A stretch of DNA of 64,000 bases. It comes from Alteromonas portus. Its GTDB lineage: Bacteria > Pseudomonadota > Gammaproteobacteria > Enterobacterales > Alteromonadaceae. The DNA lies in assembly GCF_005117025.1 (NCBI RefSeq), contig NZ_SWCO01000010.1, forward strand, positions 62,001 to 126,000, in the 5' to 3' direction. Positions 9,315 through 17,748 of the stretch are shown piece after piece. The first letter of the stretch is position 1, and the number at the start of each line of letters is the position of its first letter. The notes under the pieces were generated by a model. That model worked only from the letters and a program-made list of their open reading frames with translations. It was not told the origin of the DNA and made no database searches. The position numbers and the translations under genes are program-made.

Positions 9315-10628
9315 GTGTCATTAAGCACGCCTAATCTTTTTATAATTTTTGTGGAATTTATGATTAATTTAAGAAAGCTAGTTGGACTTCAAACTGAACC
9401 CGACGAAAAGGTAGAGCAACTAAGTGAGAACTTAAGTGATGTACTGCCTGTCTTTAAGGGCGTGTTGAACGACCAACCTCTCGTCGTTGAATGTGATATC
9501 CGTACAAGATATGTAAAACTCTCGCTTCAAATAACTGAAGTGTTCCACTTAGACGAAATAGAAATCTTTGACGAAAACGGCAGAAACATGGCACTAAACG
9601 CTAATGTTTTAGTGAGCTCTCGTTACGACGATAAGTACAGTGGTCATGGTGCTGTTAATGGAACAAAAAATGGTGGCTCGGGATTCCACACTGCTTTGGA
9701 ACCTAATCCCTGGCTTATTATTGACTTAGGTGAAGAACAAACTGTAAAGAAAATATCGGTTTTTAACAGAGATGACCGATTCTTTACCCGTGCGTTAAGT
9801 CTTATTATTGAACACTCAACCAACCTAGTAAACTGGGCTACTGTTTACGACAACTGGGAAAGTTTAAAGACCCTTCAAGCTCAAAGCGAAACGGAATTTG
9901 ATAAAGCAATAGTTTCAGCATTGAAGTTAGAACCTCAAAAATGTCAAGAATACTTGAATAAACTAAAGGCCGAAGGTAAAGAAGATGATGCTTTAGCTTT
10001 TCAACAAACAATAAATAAGTTAATTCATCCCTTAGAGCTCGCTTTTGGTCCCCATGGCTTCAGCAGAACTTTCGCTTTGCGTGGAGACAAAGAGAAAGAG
10101 CGAATACTCAAGGATATAGAACAGCTATTAGCCTGGCTAAACGATGATTTTGGTCTCCCTACTTTTATTTCTTCAGGTACGTTACTAGGCATTATTCGTG
10201 ACGGTAAACTTATTGAGCACGACGATGATATTGACCTTTGCTATATAAGCAAACAGCCAACTGAAGCTGATATACTGGCAGAGCGTGAGAGTCTGGTATC
10301 CTTCTTAACTGACAAAGGCTGTACAGTAAGAAAGTCAGATCTTGCTCACTACTGGTGCGTAACACCTGCAGGGCTTAATGTAGATATATTTACTGGATTT
10401 ATTGAAAACGAAGCTGCGTGCATGAATCCTATTAGTAGAGGTGACGTTAAGATCTCGGATGTTTTGCCACTACAAAAGAAGCAAATAGGTAGCAACACAC
10501 TTTATATTCCAGCGAACCCTGAACGAATTTTAGCCTGTAATTATGGTGAAGGTTGGCGAACCCCTGATCCGCTATGGACATTTGATTGGGGCCGAGCTAG
10601 ACAACAATTTGAATTTTTATATTTTTAA
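9315..10628 (+). CDS. LicD family phosphotransferase fused to a discoidin (F5/8C-like) domain
   Basis: A 437-residue protein. Residues about 60-180 read as a discoidin-like carbohydrate-binding fold: VKLSLQITEVFHLDEIEIFD, a GHGAVNG stretch, then PWLIIDLGEEQTVKKISVF. The LicD catalytic region follows near 280-310, with FISSGTLLGIIRDGKLIEHD then DDIDLCY, and NVDIFTGF later. The start shown is GTG with an AGGG element upstream; an in-frame ATG at 9360 with its own GGA is equally possible and would drop 15 residues. Having a binding domain joined to LicD suggests it docks on a particular glycan. It is part of the 7639-11068 phospho-alcohol cassette. Confidence 0.84.
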   Translation: MSLSTPNLFIIFVEFMINLRKLVGLQTEPDEKVEQLSENLSDVLPVFKGVLNDQPLVVECDIRTRYVKLSLQITEVFHLDEIEIFDENGRNMALNANVLVSSRYDDKYSGHGAVNGTKNGGSGFHTALEPNPWLIIDLGEEQTVKKISVFNRDDRFFTRALSLIIEHSTNLVNWATVYDNWESLKTLQAQSETEFDKAIVSALKLEPQKCQEYLNKLKAEGKEDDALAFQQTINKLIHPLELAFGPHGFSRTFALRGDKEKERILKDIEQLLAWLNDDFGLPTFISSGTLLGIIRDGKLIEHDDDIDLCYISKQPTEADILAERESLVSFLTDKGCTVRKSDLAHYWCVTPAGLNVDIFTGFIENEAACMNPISRGDVKISDVLPLQKKQIGSNTLYIPANPERILACNYGEGWRTPDPLWTFDWGRARQQFEFLYF

Positions 10629-10663
10629 TACTTCGCTATATAGAAGTGGCTAAAGGATTAACA

Positions 10664-11068
10664 ATGAAAAGAATTATAACATTTGGCACCTACGATGTTT
10701 TTCACGTAGGGCATGTAAATTTATTGCAGCGCGCTGCTGCCTTGGGAGATCAGCTTATTGTAGGTGTCTCTACTGACGCCCTTAATTATTCAAAAAAGCA
10801 GCGTTATCCGGTTTACAATCAGAATGACCGAATGAAAATTATAAATAGCTTAAGATACGTCAACCTTTGCTTTGAAGAAGAATCGTTAGAAAAGAAACGC
10901 GATTATATATTGCAGTATAACGCTGACACTCTTGTGATGGGCGACGATTGGAAAGGAAAGTTCGACGAATTCAAAGATATTTGTGAAGTGGTTTATCTTG
11001 AAAGAACGCCATCGGTATCTACCACACAAATTATAGAAGTTATCTCTAGTTCACCCGAGCAACCTTAA
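10664..11068 (+). CDS. tagD: TagD-like glycerol-3-phosphate cytidylyltransferase
   Basis: A 134-residue nucleotidyltransferase that should make CDP-glycerol, or a related CDP-alcohol, from CTP. It shows GTYDVFHVGHVNLLQRA with the HxGH active site near residues 14-17, the middle element MGDDWKGKFD, and the terminal RTPSVSTTQI with the conserved ISTT-type loop. The length matches the Bacillus TagD family. I chose ATG 10664 because AAAGGA precedes it at the proper distance; a GTG 18 bases upstream gives a poorer start. No TagB/F-type polymerase is present, so the product probably feeds the two LicD proteins just upstream rather than a teichoic acid polymer. Confidence 0.87.
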   Translation: MKRIITFGTYDVFHVGHVNLLQRAAALGDQLIVGVSTDALNYSKKQRYPVYNQNDRMKIINSLRYVNLCFEEESLEKKRDYILQYNADTLVMGDDWKGKFDEFKDICEVVYLERTPSVSTTQIIEVISSSPEQP

Positions 11069-11486
11069 TCAAAGTGATATAACGTCTCGTGCAACGAATG
11101 TTCGGCTTAGAATGAGGCCGAACATCATCAGAAAATATTACGTATATATTTCATTTTTGTTTTAAACAATTAAAACTGTCACATTACCTTTATAAAGGTG
11201 TCATCAAACTTTCACTCTTTCGACTGTACTCTTTACATAGTTTCGTTATATGCAGAGTAGTGCGCACTTTATCGATTATGCTCATTTAACTAATCAGCAT
11301 TTTTATATGAGAGCGCCATTTCTGTGCAGCTCAACCTACGAGAGGTTGGCACTCTATGCAAGAAAGGACACTATGAAAGATTTTTCTAAATGCAAGTTAG
11401 TCTCATACACTACTACCTCGCGCCCCCACACAAATCAACTGGTCACAACGTTTGTTGTTTACCTATTAGCTTAATGAGGGCGTAAT
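11069..11486 (+). other. Intergenic stretch with a hairpin; a weak small ORF
   Basis: After the tagD stop there is a hairpin at 11098-11125, then an AT-rich stretch likely to hold the promoter of the second forward gene group. A 74-codon frame (11250-11474) has no family resemblance. Its internal ATG at 11373 has AAGGA upstream and could encode 33 residues, but I do not count it as a gene. Confidence 0.5.
11098..11125 (+). terminator. Hairpin after tagD, possible terminator
   Basis: ATGTTCGGC (11098-11106) and GCCGAACAT (11117-11125) make a perfect nine-base stem 30 bases past the stop. There is no clear T run after it, so termination may be weak or Rho-assisted. Confidence 0.45.
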
Positions 11487-12383
11487 ATGAGCCATAAAAA
11501 TGTAGCTATACTCTCTTGCGTCAGCTTTAACATTAACTTCGTAAAAAGACAGCTCACCAATTATTTTGCTAGTCATGGAGAGAAAGCTAAACACTTCTTA
11601 CATGTCGCATCAGACGGGGACATTAATCCTGCGGAACTAGCGCTTTTACCCGACATGCTTGTGGATGCGAGTTCATCACCTTTTAAAACCAGTGAGTTGT
11701 GTAATTTTGGCGGTCAGATTGCCAATAGTAAAAGGCTTAGAAGCAGCCAAGAAGAATTTGGTTATGTTTATATCCATACAGATGCAGACCTAATTATAAA
11801 AGGGAATCTTGTAGAACATGTCAATAAGCATCAATGCGGCTTTTTAAAACACAAGCCAAGCACCGCATGGCCGCATTACGACAGAATGATGCAAGACCCG
11901 TGTTTTGCAGAAATCCGAAAATACTTAGATATTAGTGATGATGAGATATATAGCGGTAGGCAAGAAGGTTCTTATTTCCCTGCAGCTCTATGGTTTGAAA
12001 TGAGCACTATTATTGAGAAGTTTTATCCGAAAGCGTTTTTTGAAGAACCTAAGTTGCTATGGCCTATCGAAGAGGGCATCGTACCAACTATTGCCTCCAA
12101 ACTTCTGGAGTCTAGTTATACCTATGATTCATCAGCCAATAACATAGTTGTAACTAAGCCCTTAAAACCGTCAACAGACAAAAGAAACCCAAGAGACCTT
12201 TCTGAAAATTGCGTCAATATTGCAGATATCGAAAAGACACTTAAAGACAAACCAAATGAAACTTGTATTGCAATGAAATGGTTTTCTAGAAAGCTTGATG
12301 ACCCAGCAGCAATAGAAGCAACCAATAATCTAAAAGCTCTTGATCAGAAAGTAATAAATGGAGAAGCTGAATGTTTATCTTAG
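11487..12383 (+). CDS. Probable GT-A fold glycosyltransferase, unassigned family
   Basis: A 298-residue protein with a good GAGGG ribosome site. It has an N-terminal NVAILSCVSFNINFVKRQL that looks like a Rossmann strand and helix, and a YIHTDADLIIKGN stretch near residue 95 resembling the DxD metal and nucleotide-sugar site of GT-A enzymes. A later PIEEGIVPTIASKL is like the catalytic acidic helix in such folds. I cannot place it in a named family. Its last 13 bases overlap the aldolase gene that follows, so the two are probably translationally coupled. The role is likely transfer of a sugar made by the genes downstream, but that is inference. Confidence 0.65.
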   Translation: MSHKNVAILSCVSFNINFVKRQLTNYFASHGEKAKHFLHVASDGDINPAELALLPDMLVDASSSPFKTSELCNFGGQIANSKRLRSSQEEFGYVYIHTDADLIIKGNLVEHVNKHQCGFLKHKPSTAWPHYDRMMQDPCFAEIRKYLDISDDEIYSGRQEGSYFPAALWFEMSTIIEKFYPKAFFEEPKLLWPIEEGIVPTIASKLLESSYTYDSSANNIVVTKPLKPSTDKRNPRDLSENCVNIADIEKTLKDKPNETCIAMKWFSRKLDDPAAIEATNNLKALDQKVINGEAECLS

Positions 12384-13981
12384 ATTGTACGCTTCGTGAT
12401 GGCGGTTATTACAACAGCTGGAATTTCCCGACTGAAGTCGTAAATCAATATCTTCATGCTATGGCGTCTGCTGAAGTTGATATTGTCGAATTAGGACTTC
12501 GCTCGTTAAACAACTCTGGTTTTAAAGGTGCTGCAGCTTTTACTACTGACGAATATTTATCAACGCTTGCCATTCCGCAATCTTTGAAAGTTGCTGTAAT
12601 GGTCAATGCATCTGAACTTCTTCAAGCCTCGTCTATAGAAGAAGCTCTCGCCTCTTTATTTCCAACATCTTCAGAAAACTCTAAAGTTGATGTAGTTAGA
12701 ATAGCTTGTCATATTCATGAGTTTGAAAAGGCGCTTCCCGCTAGTACTTGGCTTAAAGAGCATGGCTATTCTGTTGGCTTTAATCTCATGCAAATCGCTG
12801 AACGTTCACAAGAGGAAATCGAATCACTCGCTCAAATGGCAAGTACATTCGACATTAACGTCCTTTACTTTGCAGATTCTATGGGCAGTATGAACTCTCA
12901 AAGTTGCAAGCTGATAATACAATGGCTTCGTAAACATTGGAGTGGCGATATCGGTATTCACACTCATGATAACCTTTGTAAAGCACTGGATAATACCCTA
13001 ACTGCACTTGATGAAGGCGTTACATGGCTAGATGCTACAGTTACGGGAATGGGGCGCGGCCCCGGAAACGCTAGAGTTGAAGAACTGTTAATCGAAATAG
13101 GTGAACGCAAAGGCAAGCCAGCTAATTTAGTACCACTACTTGAGGTCATTAAGTCATATTTTCAGCCTTTGAAAAACAAATACGGGTGGGGCTCAAACCC
13201 ATTTTATTACCTATCGGGCAAATATGGCATACACCCCACTTTCGTACAGGAAATGCTTTGCGACCCTCGCTATAGCAATGAAGATATCGTAGCCACACTT
13301 GAGCATTTACACAAAGAAGGAGGCTCAAAGTTTTGCCATAGTGCTTTAGACGCTTCAAGAAACCTATTTCAGCAGCCGTACGAGGGCTCTTGGAAACCTA
13401 AAGAGAAAATTGCGAATAGACAAGTTCTCATTTTAGGGGCGGGAGCTAGTCTGAAGGAACATCAATCGGCAATAAAAGCGTTTATTAATAAAACATCACC
13501 TATAGTAATAGCATTAAATACACAAAATTCTATTGATGAGAGCTACATTGATTTAAGAGTAGCAAGTCATCCTATTCGCATATTTGCCGATTACCATCAG
13601 CACTTATTGCTGCCTCAACCTCTTGTGACACCATTATATTCACTTCCTGATCAAGTGAAAAACTCGTTACGAGAAAAAGAGGTATTAGACTTTGGCCTAG
13701 ATGTTCAAGAAGGTAAATTTCAAATAAGAGATTCGTCAGCAACTGTTCCTAATACATTGGCAATTAGCTACGCTTTAAGCATTGTTTCCTCAGGTTTGGC
13801 CACAAAAATCAACCTGGCAGGATTCGATGGTTTTGGGCCCGGTGATAAACGGACACAGGAAATGCAAAAAGTTTTCAAAGCGTTTTTGGAACAAATTCGA
13901 ATACCTATCGTATCGATAACACCTACCGAATACGACATCTCTACGACTTCAGTTTATGGAGTTCAATGTGCACTCAACTAA
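12371..13981 (+). CDS. DRE-TIM (HMGL-like) aldolase fused to a C-terminal Rossmann-like domain
   Basis: A 536-residue fusion. Residues 1-300 match the pyruvate aldolase branch of DRE-TIM metallolyases, the family of 4-hydroxy-2-oxovalerate aldolase: DCTLRDGGYYNSW at the start, VELGLRS, ADSMGSM, the metal-binding GIHTHDN, and GMGRGPGNARVEELL. Residues about 350-536 form a second domain beginning VLILGAGASLKEHQ with later NLAGFDGFGPGD, reminiscent of DUF115/Maf-type or GT42-like folds. In catabolic operons such aldolases act with an acylating dehydrogenase; none is here. Instead it overlaps a CMP-ulosonate synthetase-like gene, so synthesis of a 3-deoxy-2-ulosonic acid from pyruvate and an aldehyde is a reasonable guess. 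GGAG precedes the ATG. Confidence 0.78.
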   Translation: MFILDCTLRDGGYYNSWNFPTEVVNQYLHAMASAEVDIVELGLRSLNNSGFKGAAAFTTDEYLSTLAIPQSLKVAVMVNASELLQASSIEEALASLFPTSSENSKVDVVRIACHIHEFEKALPASTWLKEHGYSVGFNLMQIAERSQEEIESLAQMASTFDINVLYFADSMGSMNSQSCKLIIQWLRKHWSGDIGIHTHDNLCKALDNTLTALDEGVTWLDATVTGMGRGPGNARVEELLIEIGERKGKPANLVPLLEVIKSYFQPLKNKYGWGSNPFYYLSGKYGIHPTFVQEMLCDPRYSNEDIVATLEHLHKEGGSKFCHSALDASRNLFQQPYEGSWKPKEKIANRQVLILGAGASLKEHQSAIKAFINKTSPIVIALNTQNSIDESYIDLRVASHPIRIFADYHQHLLLPQPLVTPLYSLPDQVKNSLREKEVLDFGLDVQEGKFQIRDSSATVPNTLAISYALSIVSSGLATKINLAGFDGFGPGDKRTQEMQKVFKAFLEQIRIPIVSITPTEYDISTTSVYGVQCALN

Positions 13982-14729
13982 TAGGGCAGTTATTCTTATT
14001 CCTGCACGATTTGCTTCAAGCAGATACCCAGGGAAACCTTTAGTCAAGCTACTCGGTAAGCCCATGATTTTATGGGTAGCCGAGTTAGCCGCACAAGCAA
14101 TAGGCGTAGAGAACGTATACATAGCGACTGACAGTGAAAGTATAAGAGAAACTGTAGTAGGCGCTGGTTTCAATGTTGTAATGACGGGTGAAGCTATTAC
14201 CGGAACAGACAGACTAGCAGAAGCGGCTAACAAAATTGATGCGAGCATTTTTGTTAATCTTCAAGGCGACGAACCTTTGGTTGACCCTGAAGATATACTG
14301 AAGATATTGAGTGTTAAGCTGGCTAACCCCACGAAAGTCATTAATGGTTTCACCTACCTTGACGCTCAAGAAAAAGCTGACAATGTTAACATCCCCAAAG
14401 TTATTACAAACGAAAAAGATGAACTCATTTACATGTCGAGAGCCCCTTTGCCAGGGTGCAAAGAACCTGACAAAAAGCCTAAAAGGTATAAAAAGCAGGT
14501 GTGCATCTACGCATTTAATAAGGATGAACTAAACCTTTTCCGTGACTTCGGTCGGAAAAGCGAACTTGAGAATTTCGAAGACATCGAAATACTTCGCTTT
14601 CTGGAGTTAGGTGTTGCAGTCCAAATGGTTGAAACCAGGGCAGGAACCTACGCTGTAGACACTCCTGAAGATGTCGAAATTGTAGAGAAAGAAATGTTGG
14701 CACAGGGAATGAGTTATGAAGCTGAGTGA
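13968..14729 (+). CDS. KdsB-like CMP-ulosonate cytidylyltransferase
   Basis: About 253 residues, close to the usual KdsB length of 250. It carries the family signatures: ILIPARFASSRYPGKPL, KPMILWVAELA, TGTDRLAEAA, FVNLQGDEPLVDP, and the end YAVDTPEDVEIVE. The substrate region differs from E. coli KdsB: SELENFEDIEILRFLELG replaces the SPLE..EMLEQLR type, with PLPGCKEPDKK in the middle. It should join CTP to a 3-deoxy-2-keto sugar acid, giving a CMP-sugar. I take the GTG at 13968 because GGAG lies six bases upstream; an ATG at 13956 lacks one. It overlaps the aldolase by 14 bases and the phosphatase by 14. It is likely a second, specialised copy beside a housekeeping kdsB elsewhere. Confidence 0.84.
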   Translation: MHSTNRAVILIPARFASSRYPGKPLVKLLGKPMILWVAELAAQAIGVENVYIATDSESIRETVVGAGFNVVMTGEAITGTDRLAEAANKIDASIFVNLQGDEPLVDPEDILKILSVKLANPTKVINGFTYLDAQEKADNVNIPKVITNEKDELIYMSRAPLPGCKEPDKKPKRYKKQVCIYAFNKDELNLFRDFGRKSELENFEDIEILRFLELGVAVQMVETRAGTYAVDTPEDVEIVEKEMLAQGMSYEAE

Positions 14730-15372
14730 TTATGCAACCATTGCTTTCGACTGCGATGGCGTGATTCTAAATTCGAATAAAGTCAAGACACGTGCATTTT
14801 ACACTGCCGCTTTACCCTATGGAGAAGAGTGCGCTCTTGCTTTGGAAAGTTATCATACGAGTAATGGTGGTATATCTCGCTATAAGAAGTTTAACTGGTT
14901 TGTAAATACATTCATTGATGCAGAGAAACGTGAAGAGGTTTACGAATCATTACTTAAAAGTTATGAATCTGCGGTAAAAGAAGGACTCGCGACCTGCGAC
15001 TTTAATGAAGACCTCTTACTGCTTAAGAAAAAGACACCAAATGCAAACTGGTTAGTTGTGTCTGGAGGCGCACAAAAAGAGCTTCACCAACTATTTAAAG
15101 ATAGAAATCTAGACTGTCTTTTTGAAGGTGGCATTTTCGGAAGCCCTGATAGCAAAGAAACAATATTCTCAAGAGAGATAGAAAGAGACAACATTAAGCT
15201 ACCAGCTCTTTTCATTGGTGATAGCAAATATGATTTTACATCGTCCACTAAATTCGGTTTAGATTTTTTATTTTTGAGTCAGTGGTCTGAAGTTATAGAT
15301 TGGGCTGAATTTTGTGCTGCTCACGAAATATTTCATGTCCCTTCGCTATTACAAATAGAGAAGTCGCAATGA
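14716..15372 (+). CDS. HAD superfamily phosphatase
   Basis: A 218-residue protein with all four HAD motifs: FDCDGVILNSN (nucleophile Asp and acid/base Asp), VVSGGA, the Lys in SPDSKE, and FIGDSKYDF. A helical cap lies between motifs I and II, like phosphoglycolate phosphatase type enzymes, rather than the capless KdsC form. It overlaps the cytidylyltransferase before it and, through ATGA, the glycosyltransferase after it. By position it would remove the phosphate from a phosphorylated ulosonic acid before CMP activation, the step KdsC does for Kdo; that role is inferred. The substrate is not readable from sequence. Confidence 0.8.
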   Translation: MKLSDYATIAFDCDGVILNSNKVKTRAFYTAALPYGEECALALESYHTSNGGISRYKKFNWFVNTFIDAEKREEVYESLLKSYESAVKEGLATCDFNEDLLLLKKKTPNANWLVVSGGAQKELHQLFKDRNLDCLFEGGIFGSPDSKETIFSREIERDNIKLPALFIGDSKYDFTSSTKFGLDFLFLSQWSEVIDWAEFCAAHEIFHVPSLLQIEKSQ

Positions 15373-16250
15373 AAGTAAAAATAACTGGAATAGTAAGAGA
15401 TGACGCAGCCTATATTGCGGAATGGGCTTTTCACCACCTTTATTTTGGCTTTGATGAGTTAGAATTATTGATCGTTAACAGTTCTGACTCAACGTTAGCG
15501 GTCATACAAAAAATTGCCCAAGCATTTCCGCAAGTTAAAGTTGTGCTTAAAGATTCGTTTTTGCACAAACCCTACTCTACTTATGAGTTCGCTCAAACAT
15601 GCGATGCTGAATGTTCAATTCAGTTAAATGTCGATGAGTTTTGGTTACCCACTAATTTTAAGAGCAGTGTGGATGAATTCATTTCCACTAGAAATCAGCT
15701 TCATTCTTTTAAATTACCTTGCTTTCAAGCGTTAGAAAATGACGCGTTTTCGATTTTAAAGCAAAAAATTCTTTTGAAACCTGTAACACACCAATTTGGA
15801 CTTGTATTTGAACGTTCAGGCTCTACATGCCCTAGCTTTATATTAAAGCGAAATATGCGTTCTGAGGTGGAATACTTAGCGTCAAAGCATAACTCATTCA
15901 ATGATTATAAGATATTTCTCTCGAAGCACCACGACGGCTATCAGCGCCCCTCAAGCGACACTTTAGAAATGGAATTTGGAAAAATTGCTTATTCAAAATA
16001 TGTTGACGCTTACTACGGCTTTTTAACATTGACTGGTATTAAGCCTTTAATAAAGCGGGCTAGATTAGAAGTATTCGAGAGGAGTCAACAAACCATTCAG
16101 CAGATAATGAGGCTTTCCAAGCTGTTAGGAGAAGATGAAAAATGTGTACTGCTTAACTTATTTTCAGGAATCGAAAATAAGAGCCTAAAGCTAGCACTAG
16201 CTAAGCTAGACGCTAATACATTCAGAGAATCTATAAAAACGTCAGCCTAG
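15369..16250 (+). CDS. Glycosyltransferase, Glyco_tranf_2_4/GT92-like
   Basis: A 293-residue protein opening with MKVKITGIVRDDAAYIAEW, the start typical of Glyco_tranf_2_4/GT92-like enzymes (a KNE..YI.EW pattern) that place one sugar on a glycan. LNVDEFWLP near residue 90 is in the place of the DxDE metal site, with Asn in front of Val. The start at 15369 is chosen because its ATG overlaps the phosphatase stop as ATGA; a longer frame would run through the previous gene. It ends the forward run; the next gene is convergent. The protein at 17749 is of similar type, so the locus has two of this class. Confidence 0.72.
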   Translation: MKVKITGIVRDDAAYIAEWAFHHLYFGFDELELLIVNSSDSTLAVIQKIAQAFPQVKVVLKDSFLHKPYSTYEFAQTCDAECSIQLNVDEFWLPTNFKSSVDEFISTRNQLHSFKLPCFQALENDAFSILKQKILLKPVTHQFGLVFERSGSTCPSFILKRNMRSEVEYLASKHNSFNDYKIFLSKHHDGYQRPSSDTLEMEFGKIAYSKYVDAYYGFLTLTGIKPLIKRARLEVFERSQQTIQQIMRLSKLLGEDEKCVLLNLFSGIENKSLKLALAKLDANTFRESIKTSA

Positions 16251-16303
16251 CATCGTTAAAACCGCCTCTGGTTTACAGTACTAAATTGCAGATCTAGTTA
16301 CTT

Positions 16304-17620
16304 TTAGCTTTTAGGTACTGTAGGTAAAAAGCGTTCTACTGTCTGACATATAACGTAATCAGGTTTTTCATCTTCAATAATGTTAGTCAGCATAGCCGAA
16401 GACCAGCAAAAAGTGGTTCGCTTGAAAACTCTAGAAAGCCACCAACTCAAGCCAAATTGAGATGTTCCCCTTTCCGAAACAGAATTTCCCATAATTACTA
16501 TGCTTTTATCTATTGGCGCGCTTTCATTTATCCACTTTCTAAGTGCACCTGAATGTCCATTCGGAGGATCAAACTTCTCTACCAACTTGAGACTATCAGA
16601 ACCATTAAACATTTTTTCACAATCACTTAGATGAAGTTCTTCGCAGAAAGCCTTTCCAATGACTAGCTTATTTCCCAAGTCTCCGCTTCTTCTTTTAAAC
16701 TCGACTTCCCCAAGATCGATTTGATAATTCAATCCGAAATGAGTTAATACAAGTTGAGCTAAACTTGAAACCCCAACAAGAGATAAATGAGTGTCTGCTT
16801 TTTGATATGGATTATGGCCAGAGTGCTTATAAAGGTTTGAAAATAGGTCATAAACAGAGCTATAAAACACTTTCTCTTTAAGCTCTTCCTCAAGCACACG
16901 AAGATTTGCAGTTGGAGTAGTAACATCCAATGGATATTTGTCATGCAATATTGATTGTTTTTCAGGGACGATTAGCTGTAAAAAGCCAATGTTTTCAGCC
17001 GCTAAATACTTGCCCCTACTTTCAATTAGATTTAACCAATTACTTACTAACTTAGGGCTTTCGTCTTTACAATATTGAAGGTGAAGCTTATTACTGCCTT
17101 CAAAAAGAAATAGCTGACTATCTCGCCCAACGATTACATTAGAATCGAAAGTTACAGCGCCGACCTCTAAATCAAATTTGGAATATTCTTGGCCATTTGA
17201 TTCGATAGGTTGCTTACTACCTCTTACCGAATGAATCATATTGACAAGCAACTTAGACTGATACTCTTCCCCAGTTTTATCAACGAAACTGCTTATCAAG
17301 TGCTCATAAATTCTTTCTTTAAGCTTAGCCCAAACACCTAACGCTTTGCTCTCGGATTCATAAGTAGCAGTCAAGAATGACTTATTTAATACCAACTCTA
17401 GAAGTTGATACTCGTCATTCAAGTGGAAATGAAAACCAAAATTATCCGTATCTGAAATGTCTGGCCTGTTTGAACGATGAACTTCTACGGTTTGGTCGCT
17501 GTACTTAAGAGTTGAACATGCCTTTTTATTTGCCTTATCGAAAAACGCCCAACCACCTACCATAATCCGACCATCAGAGAGAACTCTGAAGTTATCAATA
17601 GACCCTGAAACAACCGCCAT
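16304..17620 (-). CDS. SGNH/AlgX-AlgJ-like protein with N-terminal GWA module
   Basis: A 438-residue protein. Residues 5-70 repeat the GWA module (SGSID, GWA at 23-25, RPDI then FGFHF). The second half resembles the acetyltransferase-like SGNH domain of AlgX/AlgJ: ADTHLSLVG gives the Asp276-x-His278 pair, IVIMGNSVSERG gives a candidate Ser380, and QTVERFL closes it. The usual GDSF is GNS here. If active it would move or remove an O-acyl group on a sugar. Unlike AlgX it has no signal peptide and would sit in the cytoplasm. AAGGA precedes the ATG. It is convergent with the glycosyltransferase at 15369 and divergent from 17749. Confidence 0.72.
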   Translation of the reverse strand: MAVVSGSIDNFRVLSDGRIMVGGWAFFDKANKKACSTLKYSDQTVEVHRSNRPDISDTDNFGFHFHLNDEYQLLELVLNKSFLTATYESESKALGVWAKLKERIYEHLISSFVDKTGEEYQSKLLVNMIHSVRGSKQPIESNGQEYSKFDLEVGAVTFDSNVIVGRDSQLFLFEGSNKLHLQYCKDESPKLVSNWLNLIESRGKYLAAENIGFLQLIVPEKQSILHDKYPLDVTTPTANLRVLEEELKEKVFYSSVYDLFSNLYKHSGHNPYQKADTHLSLVGVSSLAQLVLTHFGLNYQIDLGEVEFKRRSGDLGNKLVIGKAFCEELHLSDCEKMFNGSDSLKLVEKFDPPNGHSGALRKWINESAPIDKSIVIMGNSVSERGTSQFGLSWWLSRVFKRTTFCWSSAMLTNIIEDEKPDYVICQTVERFLPTVPKS

Positions 17621-17748
17621 AGTTAAGTCCTTTGTATGTAATTTACTGACAAAGCTAAAAGTCCGCTAAATTGGAAAGGTAGCCTTGATGCGGTATTATA
17701 CTTAGACAACCTTAGATTACTACATCACGTTATTGATAAGAGATTGTT

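Noticed and set aside
11250-11474. 74-codon frame before the second glycan gene group
   Set aside because: No ribosome site at its ATG, no family likeness; a shorter in-frame start at 11373 has AAGGA but the 33 residues look random.
13149-13358. Minus-strand frames inside the aldolase gene
   Set aside because: They overlap a clearly conserved coding region on the other strand.
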